From Haloferax sulfurifontis ATCC BAA-897 (GTDB lineage Archaea > Halobacteriota > Halobacteria > Halobacteriales > Haloferacaceae): a stretch of DNA of 64,000 bases. Below, one piece after another: positions 45,613-54,551 of the stretch. Location: assembly GCF_000337835.1 (NCBI RefSeq), contig NZ_AOLM01000027.1, forward strand, positions 124,001 through 188,000. Reading direction: 5' to 3'. The notes under the pieces are model-generated. The model had not been told where the DNA came from, did not search any database, and was given only the letters and a program-made list of their open reading frames with translations. Positions within the stretch are counted from its first letter, which is position 1. Each line of letters begins with the position of its first letter. The translations under genes were made by a program, and so were the position numbers.

Positions 45613-46194
45613 GTGGACGATTCGACGAACTCCTCGGCGACGCCCGCGGCGACGAGCGACGGCGTCGGCGTCGGCGACGAACCGTTAGAACCCGACGCAG
45701 TCGTCGACTTCGAGTCGGCGGGCGTCGGCGACGAGGAGACCCTCGCGCGGCTCCGCGCGGTGAGCTTCTACCTCGACGAGGCGTTCGAGATTCCGGGGAC
45801 GAACTACCGCGTCGGTCTCGACCCGATACTGGGGCTCGTGCCGGGAATCGGCGACGCGACGGCCTCGGCGCTCTCGGCGTACATCCTCGTGGAGGCCGCC
45901 ATGCTCGGCGTGCCGCGGGCGACGCTCGCGCGGATGCTCGGCAACGTCGTCCTCGACGCGACCGTCGGGTCGCTCCCGCTCGTCGGCGACGTGTTCGACG
46001 CGGCGTGGAAGGCCAACGCCCGGAACGTCCGGCTGTTGGAGACCCGGTACGACGACGCCTCCCCCGCGGCCGCGGCGGCCGACCGGCGCTTCCTCTTGGC
46101 CGCGGTCGCCGCTATCGCCCTGCTCCTCGTCGCGCTCGGCGCGGCCACAGTGCTCGTCGCTCTCTGGGTGCTCGGACAGGTCGGATTATTGTAA
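45613..46194 (+). CDS. DUF4112 membrane protein
   Basis: 193 residues from GTG. After a disordered acidic start (1-45) it has the DUF4112 signature: YRVGLDPILGLVPGIGDATASALSAYIL and VGSLPLVGDVFDAAWKANARNVRLLE, followed by one C-terminal membrane helix (FLLAAVAAIALLLVALGAATVLVALWVL). Function unknown. Monocistronic. Confidence 0.82.
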   Translation: MDDSTNSSATPAATSDGVGVGDEPLEPDAVVDFESAGVGDEETLARLRAVSFYLDEAFEIPGTNYRVGLDPILGLVPGIGDATASALSAYILVEAAMLGVPRATLARMLGNVVLDATVGSLPLVGDVFDAAWKANARNVRLLETRYDDASPAAAAADRRFLLAAVAAIALLLVALGAATVLVALWVLGQVGLL

Positions 46195-46294
46195 TTACTC
46201 GATATACGAACTATGAGAACCCGTCGTGTGCGTCGTTATCTAGCCCCAAACTGTAAACTAAAAGACATATATAGTAGCTTGCAAATCGTGGCGT

Positions 46295-46930
46295 ATGGAA
46301 CGACGTACCTTCCTGAAGAGCGTCGCCGCGACGGGAGCCCTCCTCACCACCGCCGGTTGTATGGGCGGTGGCTCCGAGTCACAGCCGACCTCGGGTAACG
46401 AGACGGGTAACGGCACCGCCGGGGAAACGACGACCGAGGCCGAGCCGGCCGAGGTTCCCGACCCCGAGCTCGCCTTCCGCACGAACGGCGGCGTCCTCCG
46501 CGTCGTCCACATGGGCGGCGAGAAAATCACCGACGAGTCGACGAGCGAGGTCTACGTCGCCGTCGACGACGAGCGCGCCGCGACGTGGGTCGACGACAGC
46601 GAAGAGACCGAAGACTTCCCCGTCTCGGTCGGTAACTTCCAGAAAATCGAGTCCGCGGAGACCGGTTCGACGGTCGAAGTCGTCTGGGTCGGCACCGAGG
46701 GTGCCGAGGAAGTCCTCGCGACCCACGAAGTCGCCGCCGAGGAGACCGCGACGGCAACCGAGACGACCACAACGACGACGAACGAGACGGTCACCGAGAC
46801 GACGACGGCAAACGAGACGGTCACGACCACCGAAACCACGACCGCGAACGAAACCGCGACCGCGACGGCCACCGAGACGACGACCGCGAACGAGACGACC
46901 ACGTCGTCCGGCAACGAGACCAGCAACTGA
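46295..46930 (+). CDS. Tat lipoprotein with pilin-like domain and glycosylation-rich stalk
   Basis: 211 residues. Twin-arginine signal and lipobox (RRTFLKSV...TTAGC). A compact beta domain (about 55-145) resembles the archaeal type IV pilin core (LRVVHMGGEKI, VEVVWVGTEGAEEVLATHEV). The last 65 residues are Thr/Glu-rich with repeated N-E-T sequons, so heavy N-glycosylation is likely. A TATATAG box is 25 bp upstream of ATG 46295, so the transcript is probably leaderless. Unusual placement of a pilin-like domain on a lipoprotein; see findings. Confidence 0.75.
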   Translation: MERRTFLKSVAATGALLTTAGCMGGGSESQPTSGNETGNGTAGETTTEAEPAEVPDPELAFRTNGGVLRVVHMGGEKITDESTSEVYVAVDDERAATWVDDSEETEDFPVSVGNFQKIESAETGSTVEVVWVGTEGAEEVLATHEVAAEETATATETTTTTTNETVTETTTANETVTTTETTTANETATATATETTTANETTTSSGNETSN

Positions 46931-47077
46931 GCAACGCGACTGACGCCGGCTCTAACATCGGCGTCGGACGTGACGGAGCTTTTTTTTGAAGACGGGTCGA
47001 GACTCGCGCCGTCACCCTCGGAGCGACAGTTTCGCGAGCGTCCGCCGACCGCCTGCGAGGTCGGCGACGGGACCGAC

Positions 47078-48055
47078 TCAGTCGTCGGCCGGGAGGGCGT
47101 CCGGGTCGACCGCCGGCTCGGGCGCGACGAGACCGACGCGGACGCCGAGGCGGCGACCCAGCGGGCCGAGCGCGTCGCGCTTCATGAACGCGAAGCCGAG
47201 GAGGATGAGCGCGAAGCCGGCGATGGTGACGGGGCCGACGCGCTCGCCGAGGAACGCCCAGCCGGAGATGGCGGCGACGACCGGCGTGACGTAGTTGACG
47301 AGGCTGATTTCGACCGCGCCGATGCGGTCGAGCAGGACGAAGTAGGCGATGAAGCCGACGGCGCTACACAGCACGGCCAAAAACAGGAGCGCGGCGACGA
47401 CCTGCGGCGACCACGCCACGCTTTCGAGGCCGGATTCGCCGAGGACGGGGCTCGTGACGTGGAGCATGCCCGCGCCGAGGAGCATCATCCACGCCTGCAT
47501 CGGGACGACCGGCGGGTTGCCGGGGAGACGCTTGACGAGCACCGAGCCGAACGCCCACGCCGCGGCGGCGAGAAACAGCAGGACGACGCCGAGCAGTTGG
47601 CCGCCGACCGACCCCGAGGCGAGGGCGATGAGTACCGTTCCGGCCAACCCCAGCAGGACGCCGAGGAAGCCGAACGCGTCGAGGCGCTCGTCGGGGAGCA
47701 TCGGCCACGCGAAAAGCGGCGTGAGGACGGGCGCGAGGCTGATGACGATGGCCGAGACGCCGCTCGTCACGTACCGCTGGCCGGAGAACAGAAGCGAGAA
47801 GTGCGCGCCGATGAGGAGCGCGCCGCCGACGGAGACGACGACCCACTCGTCGCGGCCGCGGGGCCGCCAGTCCTCCGCCGCGAGCAGGCCGTAGACGAAC
47901 AGCATGGCGCCGGCGACGTCGTACCGGAGGGCGGCGAACAGCACGGGCGGGAGGGCGTCGAGGCCGACCTCGATAGCCATGAAGGAGGTCCCCCAGAGGA
48001 CCGCGATGGTCGAAAACAGTGCGAGCGTCCGATTCGTTTGCGTATTGATAGACAC
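47078..48055 (-). CDS. EamA/DMT-family transporter
   Basis: 325 residues from GTG 48055. Ten membrane helices in two five-helix EamA repeats: VLWGTSFMAIEVGLDALPPVLFAALRYD in the first and AAAAWAFGSVLVKRLPG in the second. It exports metabolites such as amino acids or nucleosides; the substrate is unknown. A frame 84 bp longer is not haloarchaeal in composition. The 5' spacer carries the tandem array at 48211. Confidence 0.82.
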   Translation of the reverse strand: MSINTQTNRTLALFSTIAVLWGTSFMAIEVGLDALPPVLFAALRYDVAGAMLFVYGLLAAEDWRPRGRDEWVVVSVGGALLIGAHFSLLFSGQRYVTSGVSAIVISLAPVLTPLFAWPMLPDERLDAFGFLGVLLGLAGTVLIALASGSVGGQLLGVVLLFLAAAAWAFGSVLVKRLPGNPPVVPMQAWMMLLGAGMLHVTSPVLGESGLESVAWSPQVVAALLFLAVLCSAVGFIAYFVLLDRIGAVEISLVNYVTPVVAAISGWAFLGERVGPVTIAGFALILLGFAFMKRDALGPLGRRLGVRVGLVAPEPAVDPDALPADD

Positions 48056-48210
48056 GAGATATCGACCGTAAACCCAGGTGTTGAAGCGGCTACCACGCCG
48101 CCGTACATCAAATTTCTCGGAGCCGAGATAGCACTCCACTCGGGTCGTGTTGACAAACGTCTCAGTTCGACGGAACGTCGGCGAGACCGTCGGCGACGAC
48201 GAGTCGCCGC

Positions 48211-48340
48211 GGCGGCGACGCGACGACTGCGGCGGCGACGCGACGACTGCGGCGGCGACGCGACGACTGCGGCGGCGACGCGACGACTGCGGCGGCGACG
48301 CGACGACTGCGGCGGCGACGCGACGACTGCGGCGGCGAGG
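48211..48340. repeat. 20-bp tandem repeat array, six units
   Basis: Six consecutive units of CGACGACTGCGGCGGCGACG from 48221 to 48340 plus a half-unit before them; only the last unit has a base change (GAGG for GACG). The unit is not a multiple of three, so it does not code a repeat protein. It lies between the start of the transporter gene and the start of pus10. Not CRISPR, since there are no spacers. Confidence 0.95.
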
Positions 48341-48403
48341 CGGTGAGCCGGCGACCCGGCGAACAAAGTAAGCTAGTTACGCGCGCCCCGATAGAGACCG
48401 ACC

Positions 48404-49687
48404 ATGAGCATCCTTGAGGACGCGCGAGCGCTCGCCGAGAGCGGGCCGGTCTGCGACGCCTGTCTGGGCCGGGCCTTCGCCGAGCGCAGTTTCGGGCTGA
48501 CGAACGCCGAGCGGGGCAAGTCGCTCCGGGTCGCCGCCGCCCTCGACGACGACGAGCCGTACGAGGCCGTCGACACCGAGGACTGCTGGGTCTGCGAGGG
48601 GGCCTGCGCCGAGTTCGACGACTGGGCGGAACGCTGTGCAGAGGCCATCGAGGACGTCGAGGTCGAGACGTATCAGGTCGGCACCCGCGCGCCGCCGCTC
48701 GTCGAGGAGAACGAACTGCTCCTCCGCGAGGGCGCGGGCCTGCCCGAGGACGCCGGCGAACTGTTCAAATCCGAGTTCAACCGCGAGGTCGGAAAGCGCG
48801 TGGGGCGACTCACCGGCACCGAGGTCGACTTCACCCGGCCCGACGTGCAGTTCCTCCTCGACATCGAGGCCGACACCGTCGAGGCGCAACTCAACTCCGC
48901 GTTCGTCTACGGGCGCTACCGGAAGCTCGCCCGCGACATCCCGCAGACCGAGTGGCCCTGCCGCGAGTGCGACGGCTCGGGCTACAAGGGCAAAGAGCCG
49001 TGCGACTACTGCGGCGGCTCCGGCTACCTCTACGAGGACAGCGTCGAGGGCTTCGTCGCCCCCGTCGTGACGGACGTGATGGACGGCGTCGACGCGAAGT
49101 TCCACGGCGCGGGCCGCGAAGACGTGGACGCGCTCATGCTCGGCACCGGCCGGCCGTTCGTGGTCGAAATCATGGAGCCGCGTCGCCGCAGTATCGACGT
49201 AGAACAGCTCGAAGGCGACATCAACGCGATGGCCGACGGCGAAATCGAAGTCGAGGGGCTTCGGCTCGCCACCTACGACATGGTCGAGCGCGTGAAGAAA
49301 CTCGACGCGAGCAAGGAGTACCGCGCCGCCGTCGAGTTCGACGACGACGTGACCGACGAGGAACTGGGGGCCGCGCTGGACGAACTCACCGGCGCGACCA
49401 TCGAGCAGTACACGCCGCACCGCGTCGACCACCGCCGCGCGAGCATCACCCGCACCCGCCACGTCTACGACGCCACCGGCGAGCTCGAAGACGCGCGCCA
49501 CGCGACCGTCGAAATCCACGGCGAGGGCGGTCTCTACATCAAGGAACTCATCTCCGGCGACGAGGGCCGAACGAATCCGAGCCTCGCCGGCATCCTCGAC
49601 ACGGGCGCGGTCGTCACCGCGCTCGACGTGATTGCGGTCGAAGGCGAGGACGAACCGTTCGAGGACGACGAGTTCTTCAAGGACTGA
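48404..49687 (+). CDS. pus10: tRNA pseudouridine synthase Pus10
   Basis: 427 residues. It makes pseudouridine at positions 54 and 55 of archaeal tRNA. The N-terminal THUMP-bearing domain has zinc cysteines at C17, C20, C61 and C64. The catalytic Asp is in GREDVDALMLGTGRP (Asp240). Two CxxCxGxG zinc motifs lie at 186-206. Pseudouridine 54 is the substrate of TrmY (36527-35931). The start codon follows the spacer with the tandem array by 60 bp. Confidence 0.93.
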   Translation: MSILEDARALAESGPVCDACLGRAFAERSFGLTNAERGKSLRVAAALDDDEPYEAVDTEDCWVCEGACAEFDDWAERCAEAIEDVEVETYQVGTRAPPLVEENELLLREGAGLPEDAGELFKSEFNREVGKRVGRLTGTEVDFTRPDVQFLLDIEADTVEAQLNSAFVYGRYRKLARDIPQTEWPCRECDGSGYKGKEPCDYCGGSGYLYEDSVEGFVAPVVTDVMDGVDAKFHGAGREDVDALMLGTGRPFVVEIMEPRRRSIDVEQLEGDINAMADGEIEVEGLRLATYDMVERVKKLDASKEYRAAVEFDDDVTDEELGAALDELTGATIEQYTPHRVDHRRASITRTRHVYDATGELEDARHATVEIHGEGGLYIKELISGDEGRTNPSLAGILDTGAVVTALDVIAVEGEDEPFEDDEFFKD

Positions 49688-49765
49688 GTCGAGACCCCGG
49701 CGAGCGTCGGCCGGCGTCGTCGCGGACCGCAACCTCTAATTTTCCACCCCAAGACCCGACCAGAT

Positions 49766-50413
49766 ATGCACGTCGGCGTCGACGAAGCCGGAAAGGGACC
49801 CGTGTTGGGTCCGATGGTCGCCGCGGCGGTCCGGGCGGACCCCGACGCCCTCCCGGACGGAATCGCCGATTCGAAGCGACTGACTCCCGAGCGGCGCGCG
49901 GAACTCGCCGCGAAACTCCGGGAGCGCGACGACGTCGAAGTCGGCGTCGCGTTCGTCGAACCCGAGACCATCGACGACCCCGAGACGGACATGAACCTCC
50001 TGACCGTCCGCGCGCAGGTCGAAGCGGCCGCCGCAGTCGCCGTCGACGCCGACGAACTCGTCTGCGACGCGGGCGACGTGAGCGAGTCCAGATTCGGCCG
50101 GCGCGTCCGCGAGGGCGTGGCCGAGGCGGGCGTCTCGGTCGAGGTCCACGCCCAGCACCGCGCGGACGACGAACACGCCATCGTCGGCGCGGCGAGCATC
50201 GTGGCGAAGGTCGAACGCGACCGGCGGGTCGAAGCGCTCGCCGCGGAGTACGGCGAGGTGGGGAGCGGCTACCCGAGCGACGGGACGACCCGGAAATTCC
50301 TGCGGGAGTACGTCCGCGAACACGGCATCCTCCCGGACTGCGCGCGGAAGTCGTGGTCGACCTGCGCCGACCTCATGGCCGCGCACGAACAGTCGTCGCT
50401 TGGGGACTTCTGA
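49766..50413 (+). CDS. rnhB: Ribonuclease HII
   Basis: 215 residues. It removes ribonucleotides from DNA and RNA primers. The active-site tetrad pattern is visible: GVDEAGKGPVLGPMV (Asp6, Glu7), later Asp in VDADELVCDAGD and AHEHAI-like DEHAIVGAASIVAKVERD with the second acidic residue. Follows pus10 by 78 bp, so they may share a transcript. Confidence 0.93.
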   Translation: MHVGVDEAGKGPVLGPMVAAAVRADPDALPDGIADSKRLTPERRAELAAKLRERDDVEVGVAFVEPETIDDPETDMNLLTVRAQVEAAAAVAVDADELVCDAGDVSESRFGRRVREGVAEAGVSVEVHAQHRADDEHAIVGAASIVAKVERDRRVEALAAEYGEVGSGYPSDGTTRKFLREYVREHGILPDCARKSWSTCADLMAAHEQSSLGDF

Positions 50414-50482
50414 GTCGACTGGGGACCGGCGCTCGAAAAAGTGGAGGGTCGGAGCGGTTCGAAAGCGAGTCGCGAGCGGGAC

Positions 50483-50713
50483 CTACCGCATCTCGGCGAG
50501 TGCGACGTACCCGCCTTCCTGCGCGGAGAGCCACGTCGTCAGCAACTCGTCTTCGGAGAGTCCTGCGGGGAAGATGGTGCACTCGTCAGGTGCGTCGTCG
50601 TACGGGGCGACGATGGCGACGAACTCCTCGTCGTCGCCGGCGGACCGCCGCGAGGCGTCCGGCCGGGTCGTTGTCGCGTCCGTGTCATCGTGTCGAAGGG
50701 GCGTATCGTCCAT
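50483..50713 (-). CDS. Small conserved protein, 76 aa
   Basis: After 30 disordered residues the product reads FVAIVAPYDDAPDECTIFPAGLSEDELLTTWLSAQEGGYVALAEMR, a compact domain with conserved Cys and Trp. I believe it is one of the small haloarchaeal DUF families but cannot name it safely. An AT-rich box (TTTTATAGG, near 50770) lies about 60 bp upstream. Convergent with rnhB. Confidence 0.6.
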   Translation of the reverse strand: MDDTPLRHDDTDATTTRPDASRRSAGDDEEFVAIVAPYDDAPDECTIFPAGLSEDELLTTWLSAQEGGYVALAEMR

Positions 50714-51004
50714 GAGTGGAGTGCGTGCACCGTGATTACCGACGGGCGGCGGTTGGTTAGTTGCCGCTTCACTCAGTATTTTATAGGCAGTCTATATGAT
50801 TCTATCGGCGAATACCCCCCGGTGGGGACGAACGAAATCGCCGCAGTCTGCCGATTCTGAAATAGGGAACGTCCGAGAGCGTCGGAGTGCTATCAACTGC
50901 GAGAATCGCGTGAACGGGCCGAGCGGCGAGCGCGCCGACTCGGGAGACACGAATCGGAGCGGCGAACGAAAAGAGAAAGCGCGTCAGCCGAAGCGGGGTC
51001 GGCC

Positions 51005-52579
51005 TCAGCGGTCCTCGGTCAGGAGGAGTCGGAGGATGTCACCGTACGCCGGGCGGGTGACGAGCACGCCGACGATGACGCCGAGGATGGTGAAGATGGC
51101 GAAGCCCTGGAGGTCGCCGAGCGAGAGCACGGCGAGCGGGCTCATGGCGATGATGGTCGTCGCGGCGGCCGCGCCGATGACCCAGAAGGCCCGGCGGAAC
51201 CGCGACTGGAAGACCTTCCGCGACGTCACGGAGCCTTCGGCCATCACCTCGTCGGCGATGATGATGAGGTCGTCCACCCCGGTCCCGATGACGGCGATGA
51301 AGCCGGCGATGACCGAGAGGTCGAGCGGGTAGCCGATTGCGGCGGCGAACCCGAGGAGGATGTACACCTCGGAGAGGCCGGTGACGATCATCGGCAGGGC
51401 GACCTGCGGCTTGCCGTAGCGGACGAAGACGACGCCGGCGACCGCGAGGACCGCGATGATACCCGTGATGAGCGAGTCGAACTTGAAGCTCTCACCCTGA
51501 CTCGGGGAGATGTACGACGAGGTGCCGCTGTCCTCGCCCGAGAGGTCGAGGCCGGCCGGGAGCGCGCCGGCGCGGAGGTTGATGGCGATTTCCTGTGCCT
51601 CGGAGGTGTTGCGCGTCTGGAGCTGGAAGCTCGGCGCGTCGGCCCACTCGCCGGCCCGCATGGTGTCTGCGAGCCCGCCGCTCATGCCGAAGGCGTTGAC
51701 GACCTCGCCGTTGACGACGAGCAGGAGACAGCCCTCGGTCGTGTTCCGGCCGCCGTCTTCCATGTAGGTACACCGCGTCCCGCCGGGTTGGGCGAGGCCG
51801 GTGTCCTGAACCGCCGTCTGGAACTCTGACGCGGGCTCGTCGCGGACGGAGACGGGGACGAACGCCCCGCTTCCCGTCTGGGACTCCTGTGCGGTCCCGA
51901 TGGAGGTGAAGTCGGCCTGCGTCAGGACGGCCTCGCGCGTCTCGTAGGTCCGCGACCCGTTGTCCGTGCCGGTCGGGTAGTAGATGTCTATCTGGACCGT
52001 CCCGCGCTCGCCGACGAGGTCGACGACGTCGGACTGGTCGCGGTTGGGGACCTCGACGAGGATGAAGTGCTCGCCCGTCGCCGTGGTCACCTGCTGGACC
52101 GTCCCGCCGGAGAGACCGGCCTCGTTGATTTTCGACTGGAGGACGCGGACCGTCTCCTCGCGGGTCGTCGCGGTGACGCCGTCTCTGACCTCGCCGTGGC
52201 CGTAGCCAGCGGCGTCGAGCGCGGCGCTCAGGTCGTCGGTCGTGACGTTCTCGATGGTCGCTTCGACCGTGTTGGACTCCGCGCCCGTGCGGGCGATGAC
52301 GTCGGCGGCGTCGGCGCCCGCTATCTGGGCGGCGACCTGCCGTTCGACGACGCGCTCGGAGTCGCCGTTGAACTGGACGTCCTCGGCCGTGACACCGACG
52401 AGCGGCGCGCGGATGCGCGTCCCGCCGTCGAGTTGGAGGCCGAACTGGAGGTTCGTCGCGCTGTCGTCCTCGCCGATTGTGGACTGGTTGCCCATCGTCG
52501 GCGAGAAGAGGGCGAACGTCGAAAACAGGATGGCCACGACGAGGAAGATGACCCGCCAGTTGTCGCGGAGCGTGCTCAT
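51005..52579 (-). CDS. secD: Protein-export membrane protein SecD
   Basis: 524 residues. Six membrane helices: one near the N-terminus and five in the C-terminal third. The P1-like extracytoplasmic domain follows the first helix (FGLQLDGGTRIRAPLVGV), and VSVRDEPASEFQTAVQDTG and ITGIIAVLAVAGVVFVRYG lie before and within the membrane part. SecD and SecF draw translocated proteins across the membrane using the ion gradient. Its start overlaps the secF stop by 4 bp. Confidence 0.92.
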   Translation of the reverse strand: MSTLRDNWRVIFLVVAILFSTFALFSPTMGNQSTIGEDDSATNLQFGLQLDGGTRIRAPLVGVTAEDVQFNGDSERVVERQVAAQIAGADAADVIARTGAESNTVEATIENVTTDDLSAALDAAGYGHGEVRDGVTATTREETVRVLQSKINEAGLSGGTVQQVTTATGEHFILVEVPNRDQSDVVDLVGERGTVQIDIYYPTGTDNGSRTYETREAVLTQADFTSIGTAQESQTGSGAFVPVSVRDEPASEFQTAVQDTGLAQPGGTRCTYMEDGGRNTTEGCLLLVVNGEVVNAFGMSGGLADTMRAGEWADAPSFQLQTRNTSEAQEIAINLRAGALPAGLDLSGEDSGTSSYISPSQGESFKFDSLITGIIAVLAVAGVVFVRYGKPQVALPMIVTGLSEVYILLGFAAAIGYPLDLSVIAGFIAVIGTGVDDLIIIADEVMAEGSVTSRKVFQSRFRRAFWVIGAAAATTIIAMSPLAVLSLGDLQGFAIFTILGVIVGVLVTRPAYGDILRLLLTEDR

Positions 52580-53439
52580 CGGGCCACCCCCTCGAACTTG
52601 TACCAGCGAAGGAGGGTCACGTTCAGCATGTAGGTGTTCATCAGGTCGGCGGTGAGGCCGAACACGAGGACCGTGCCGATGGCGGCGAGCAGTTGGATTC
52701 CGAACAGCGTCGCCGTGATGGTCATGACGATCATCGCCGCGATGGACGTGAGCGTCATCGTCACGCCGGTCCGCATGGCGCGCGCGGTCGACTCGTAGAA
52801 GTCACCGGAGCGCCGGAGGACGTGGTTGTTCAGGAGGATGTCCGAGTCCACCGAGTACCCGATGAGCATCAGGAGGGCCGCGACGGTCCCCAGCGACAGT
52901 TCGATGCCGAAGAGGTTCATCAGCGCCACCGGGATGACGATGTCGGAGAACGCCGAGAGGACGACCGCGATGGAGGGGACAAAGGAGCGGAACATGGCGA
53001 ACACGAGGACGCTCATGCCCGCGAAGGCGACCGCGAGGCCGCCGAGGGCGAGCAGTTGCGTCTCGCCGCCGAAGTTGGCCGACACGGCGTCGATAGACCG
53101 GACTTCGAAGCCGGCGTCTTCGGCCTGCGTCTGGAGTTCGCTCGACGTCGCGCTCCCCGACTGGAACGTCACGACGTAGGTTCCGTCGGCCGCGACGGAG
53201 CGAATCGACTCGGGCTGGCTGTCGAAGGCCGCCGTGACCTCGCTTTGCGGGGCATCCGTTGCGATGCGGAGTTCGGTACCGCCGGTGAAGTCGACGCCCG
53301 GATTCACCGGCGCACCAGTCGCGACGTACCACCCTCCGATGACCAGTAGGGCCACCGCGAGGACCGCGAGGGGGACGGCCGCGAGTTGGCGATTCGTGTA
53401 CCGGGTGTAGTCTACCTCCGGTACCGTAAACTCAACCAT
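52576..53439 (-). CDS. secF: Protein-export membrane protein SecF
   Basis: 287 residues from ATG 53439. Six membrane helices and the SecF motif PGVDFTGGTELRI after the first helix, plus LMLIGYSVDSDILLNNHVLR before helix 5. Partner of SecD downstream. The frame continuing to 53649 runs into the divergent promoter and is rejected. Confidence 0.93.
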   Translation of the reverse strand: MVEFTVPEVDYTRYTNRQLAAVPLAVLAVALLVIGGWYVATGAPVNPGVDFTGGTELRIATDAPQSEVTAAFDSQPESIRSVAADGTYVVTFQSGSATSSELQTQAEDAGFEVRSIDAVSANFGGETQLLALGGLAVAFAGMSVLVFAMFRSFVPSIAVVLSAFSDIVIPVALMNLFGIELSLGTVAALLMLIGYSVDSDILLNNHVLRRSGDFYESTARAMRTGVTMTLTSIAAMIVMTITATLFGIQLLAAIGTVLVFGLTADLMNTYMLNVTLLRWYKFEGVAR

Positions 53440-53566
53440 GGGTTGCGGTCCTGAGCGGTGCGGAATAAGGTTTCTTATCCGCGGACGGTCTCGGCCGCGG
53501 CGCGGTCTGGCGAGCGCCCGGCGAACCCGCGACAGGCCCATAGTCGTTGGCCGACAATCGTGAACT

Positions 53567-53908
53567 ATGACGACCGAACCGACGGCGACCCGCGTGGTCG
53601 TCTCCTTTCCCGACGAACTCAGCGCGTGGGGCCGCGACCAGCTGACCACGGACCATTTCGTGACCTACCTGCGGCGGGTCCACGAGGACGCCGCGCCGGG
53701 CGACGAGTGGGAGGAGTTCCTCGACGTGGGCTGTTGCGGCGACGCGCTGACGCTGACGCTCCGCGTGGAGGAACTCGACCCGGCGGACGCGACCCACGTC
53801 GGCGAGGGGACGGCAGTCGAGTTCGTCGAGCGCGAGGGGAGCGTCCACGGCGGGTGGTGCGTCCAGAGCGCGGACGGGCCCGTCTCCTCGACCGGAAAAC
53901 AGCGGTAG
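53567..53908 (+). CDS. Conserved haloarchaeal hypothetical protein, 113 aa
   Basis: A soluble acidic protein with RVVVSFPDELSAWGRDQLTTDHFVTYLRRVHED and a conserved Cys pair (VGCCGDALTLTLRVEELD), then GGWCVQS. The paired cysteines and third Cys could bind metal or form a disulfide. Divergent from secF (127 bp apart). Function unknown. Confidence 0.62.
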   Translation: MTTEPTATRVVVSFPDELSAWGRDQLTTDHFVTYLRRVHEDAAPGDEWEEFLDVGCCGDALTLTLRVEELDPADATHVGEGTAVEFVEREGSVHGGWCVQSADGPVSSTGKQR

Positions 53909-53945
53909 GAACGCGAGACAGAAGCCGGGGTGAAAAAGCGCCCTG

Positions 53946-54437
53946 TCAGGGCATGTAGCGGACCGCGACGACGCCCGGTTGCGAGCGGATTTCGACGCGG
54001 TTCACGTCGAGTCTGGCGGCCCGCGAGAGCAGTCCCTCCCTGTCGTCGAGGATGTCGTCGACGGCCTGTTCGGTCATGTCGTCGGGGACCGACAGGACGT
54101 GAATCTCGCCGGTCCCGGCGCGTTCCTCGCGGACGAGTTCGCCGTCGGGGTTGTCGGCGGCGATGTCGCGGGAGTTCGTCGTCGGCGACTCGGTCGAGCG
54201 CTCGACGGAGACGGTCCAGCGCGACTCGACTTCGACGAGTTGCCACGAGACGTTCATCGGCGGGTCGGGCGCGACGGTCCCGCGGACGGCTTCGTCCTCG
54301 GAGACGCCGGGGTTCGACGAGAGCGCGTGGACCTGCCCGGAGTGTACGTCCTTCAGGACGGCCGACTCCTCGTCGGCGGCGGTGACGAGAAACGTTCCCG
54401 TTCGCTCGGACTCGGTCTCGGTCTCGGACTCGGTCAT
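53946..54437 (-). CDS. DUF5812-like hypothetical protein, 163 aa
   Basis: From ATG 54437; a GTG one codon earlier is also possible. After an acidic Ser/Thr/Glu stretch there is GTFLVTAADEESAVLKDVHSGQVHALSSNPGVSEDEAV, a two-part beta domain with a linker, then EIHVLSVPDDMTEQAVDDIL near the end. I believe this is DUF5812; function unknown. Convergent with the 53567 gene. Confidence 0.7.
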   Translation of the reverse strand: MTESETETESERTGTFLVTAADEESAVLKDVHSGQVHALSSNPGVSEDEAVRGTVAPDPPMNVSWQLVEVESRWTVSVERSTESPTTNSRDIAADNPDGELVREERAGTGEIHVLSVPDDMTEQAVDDILDDREGLLSRAARLDVNRVEIRSQPGVVAVRYMP

Positions 54438-54551
54438 CACCCGCTGTACGCCACCGGGCCTTTTCCCCGTTTCGGGCGCTCACGACGGCGTGTGCCACCG
54501 ACACCCACGGCGACGGTGGGCTTTTCTCGCGGCGCGCCGACGCGACTGACG

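Noticed and set aside
48211-48340. Possible CRISPR array
   Set aside because: The 20-bp units are contiguous with no unique spacers and no cas genes nearby.
53440-53649. Upstream extension of secF
   Set aside because: Reads through the divergent promoter and the start of the neighbouring gene; SecF begins at MVEFTVPEVDY.
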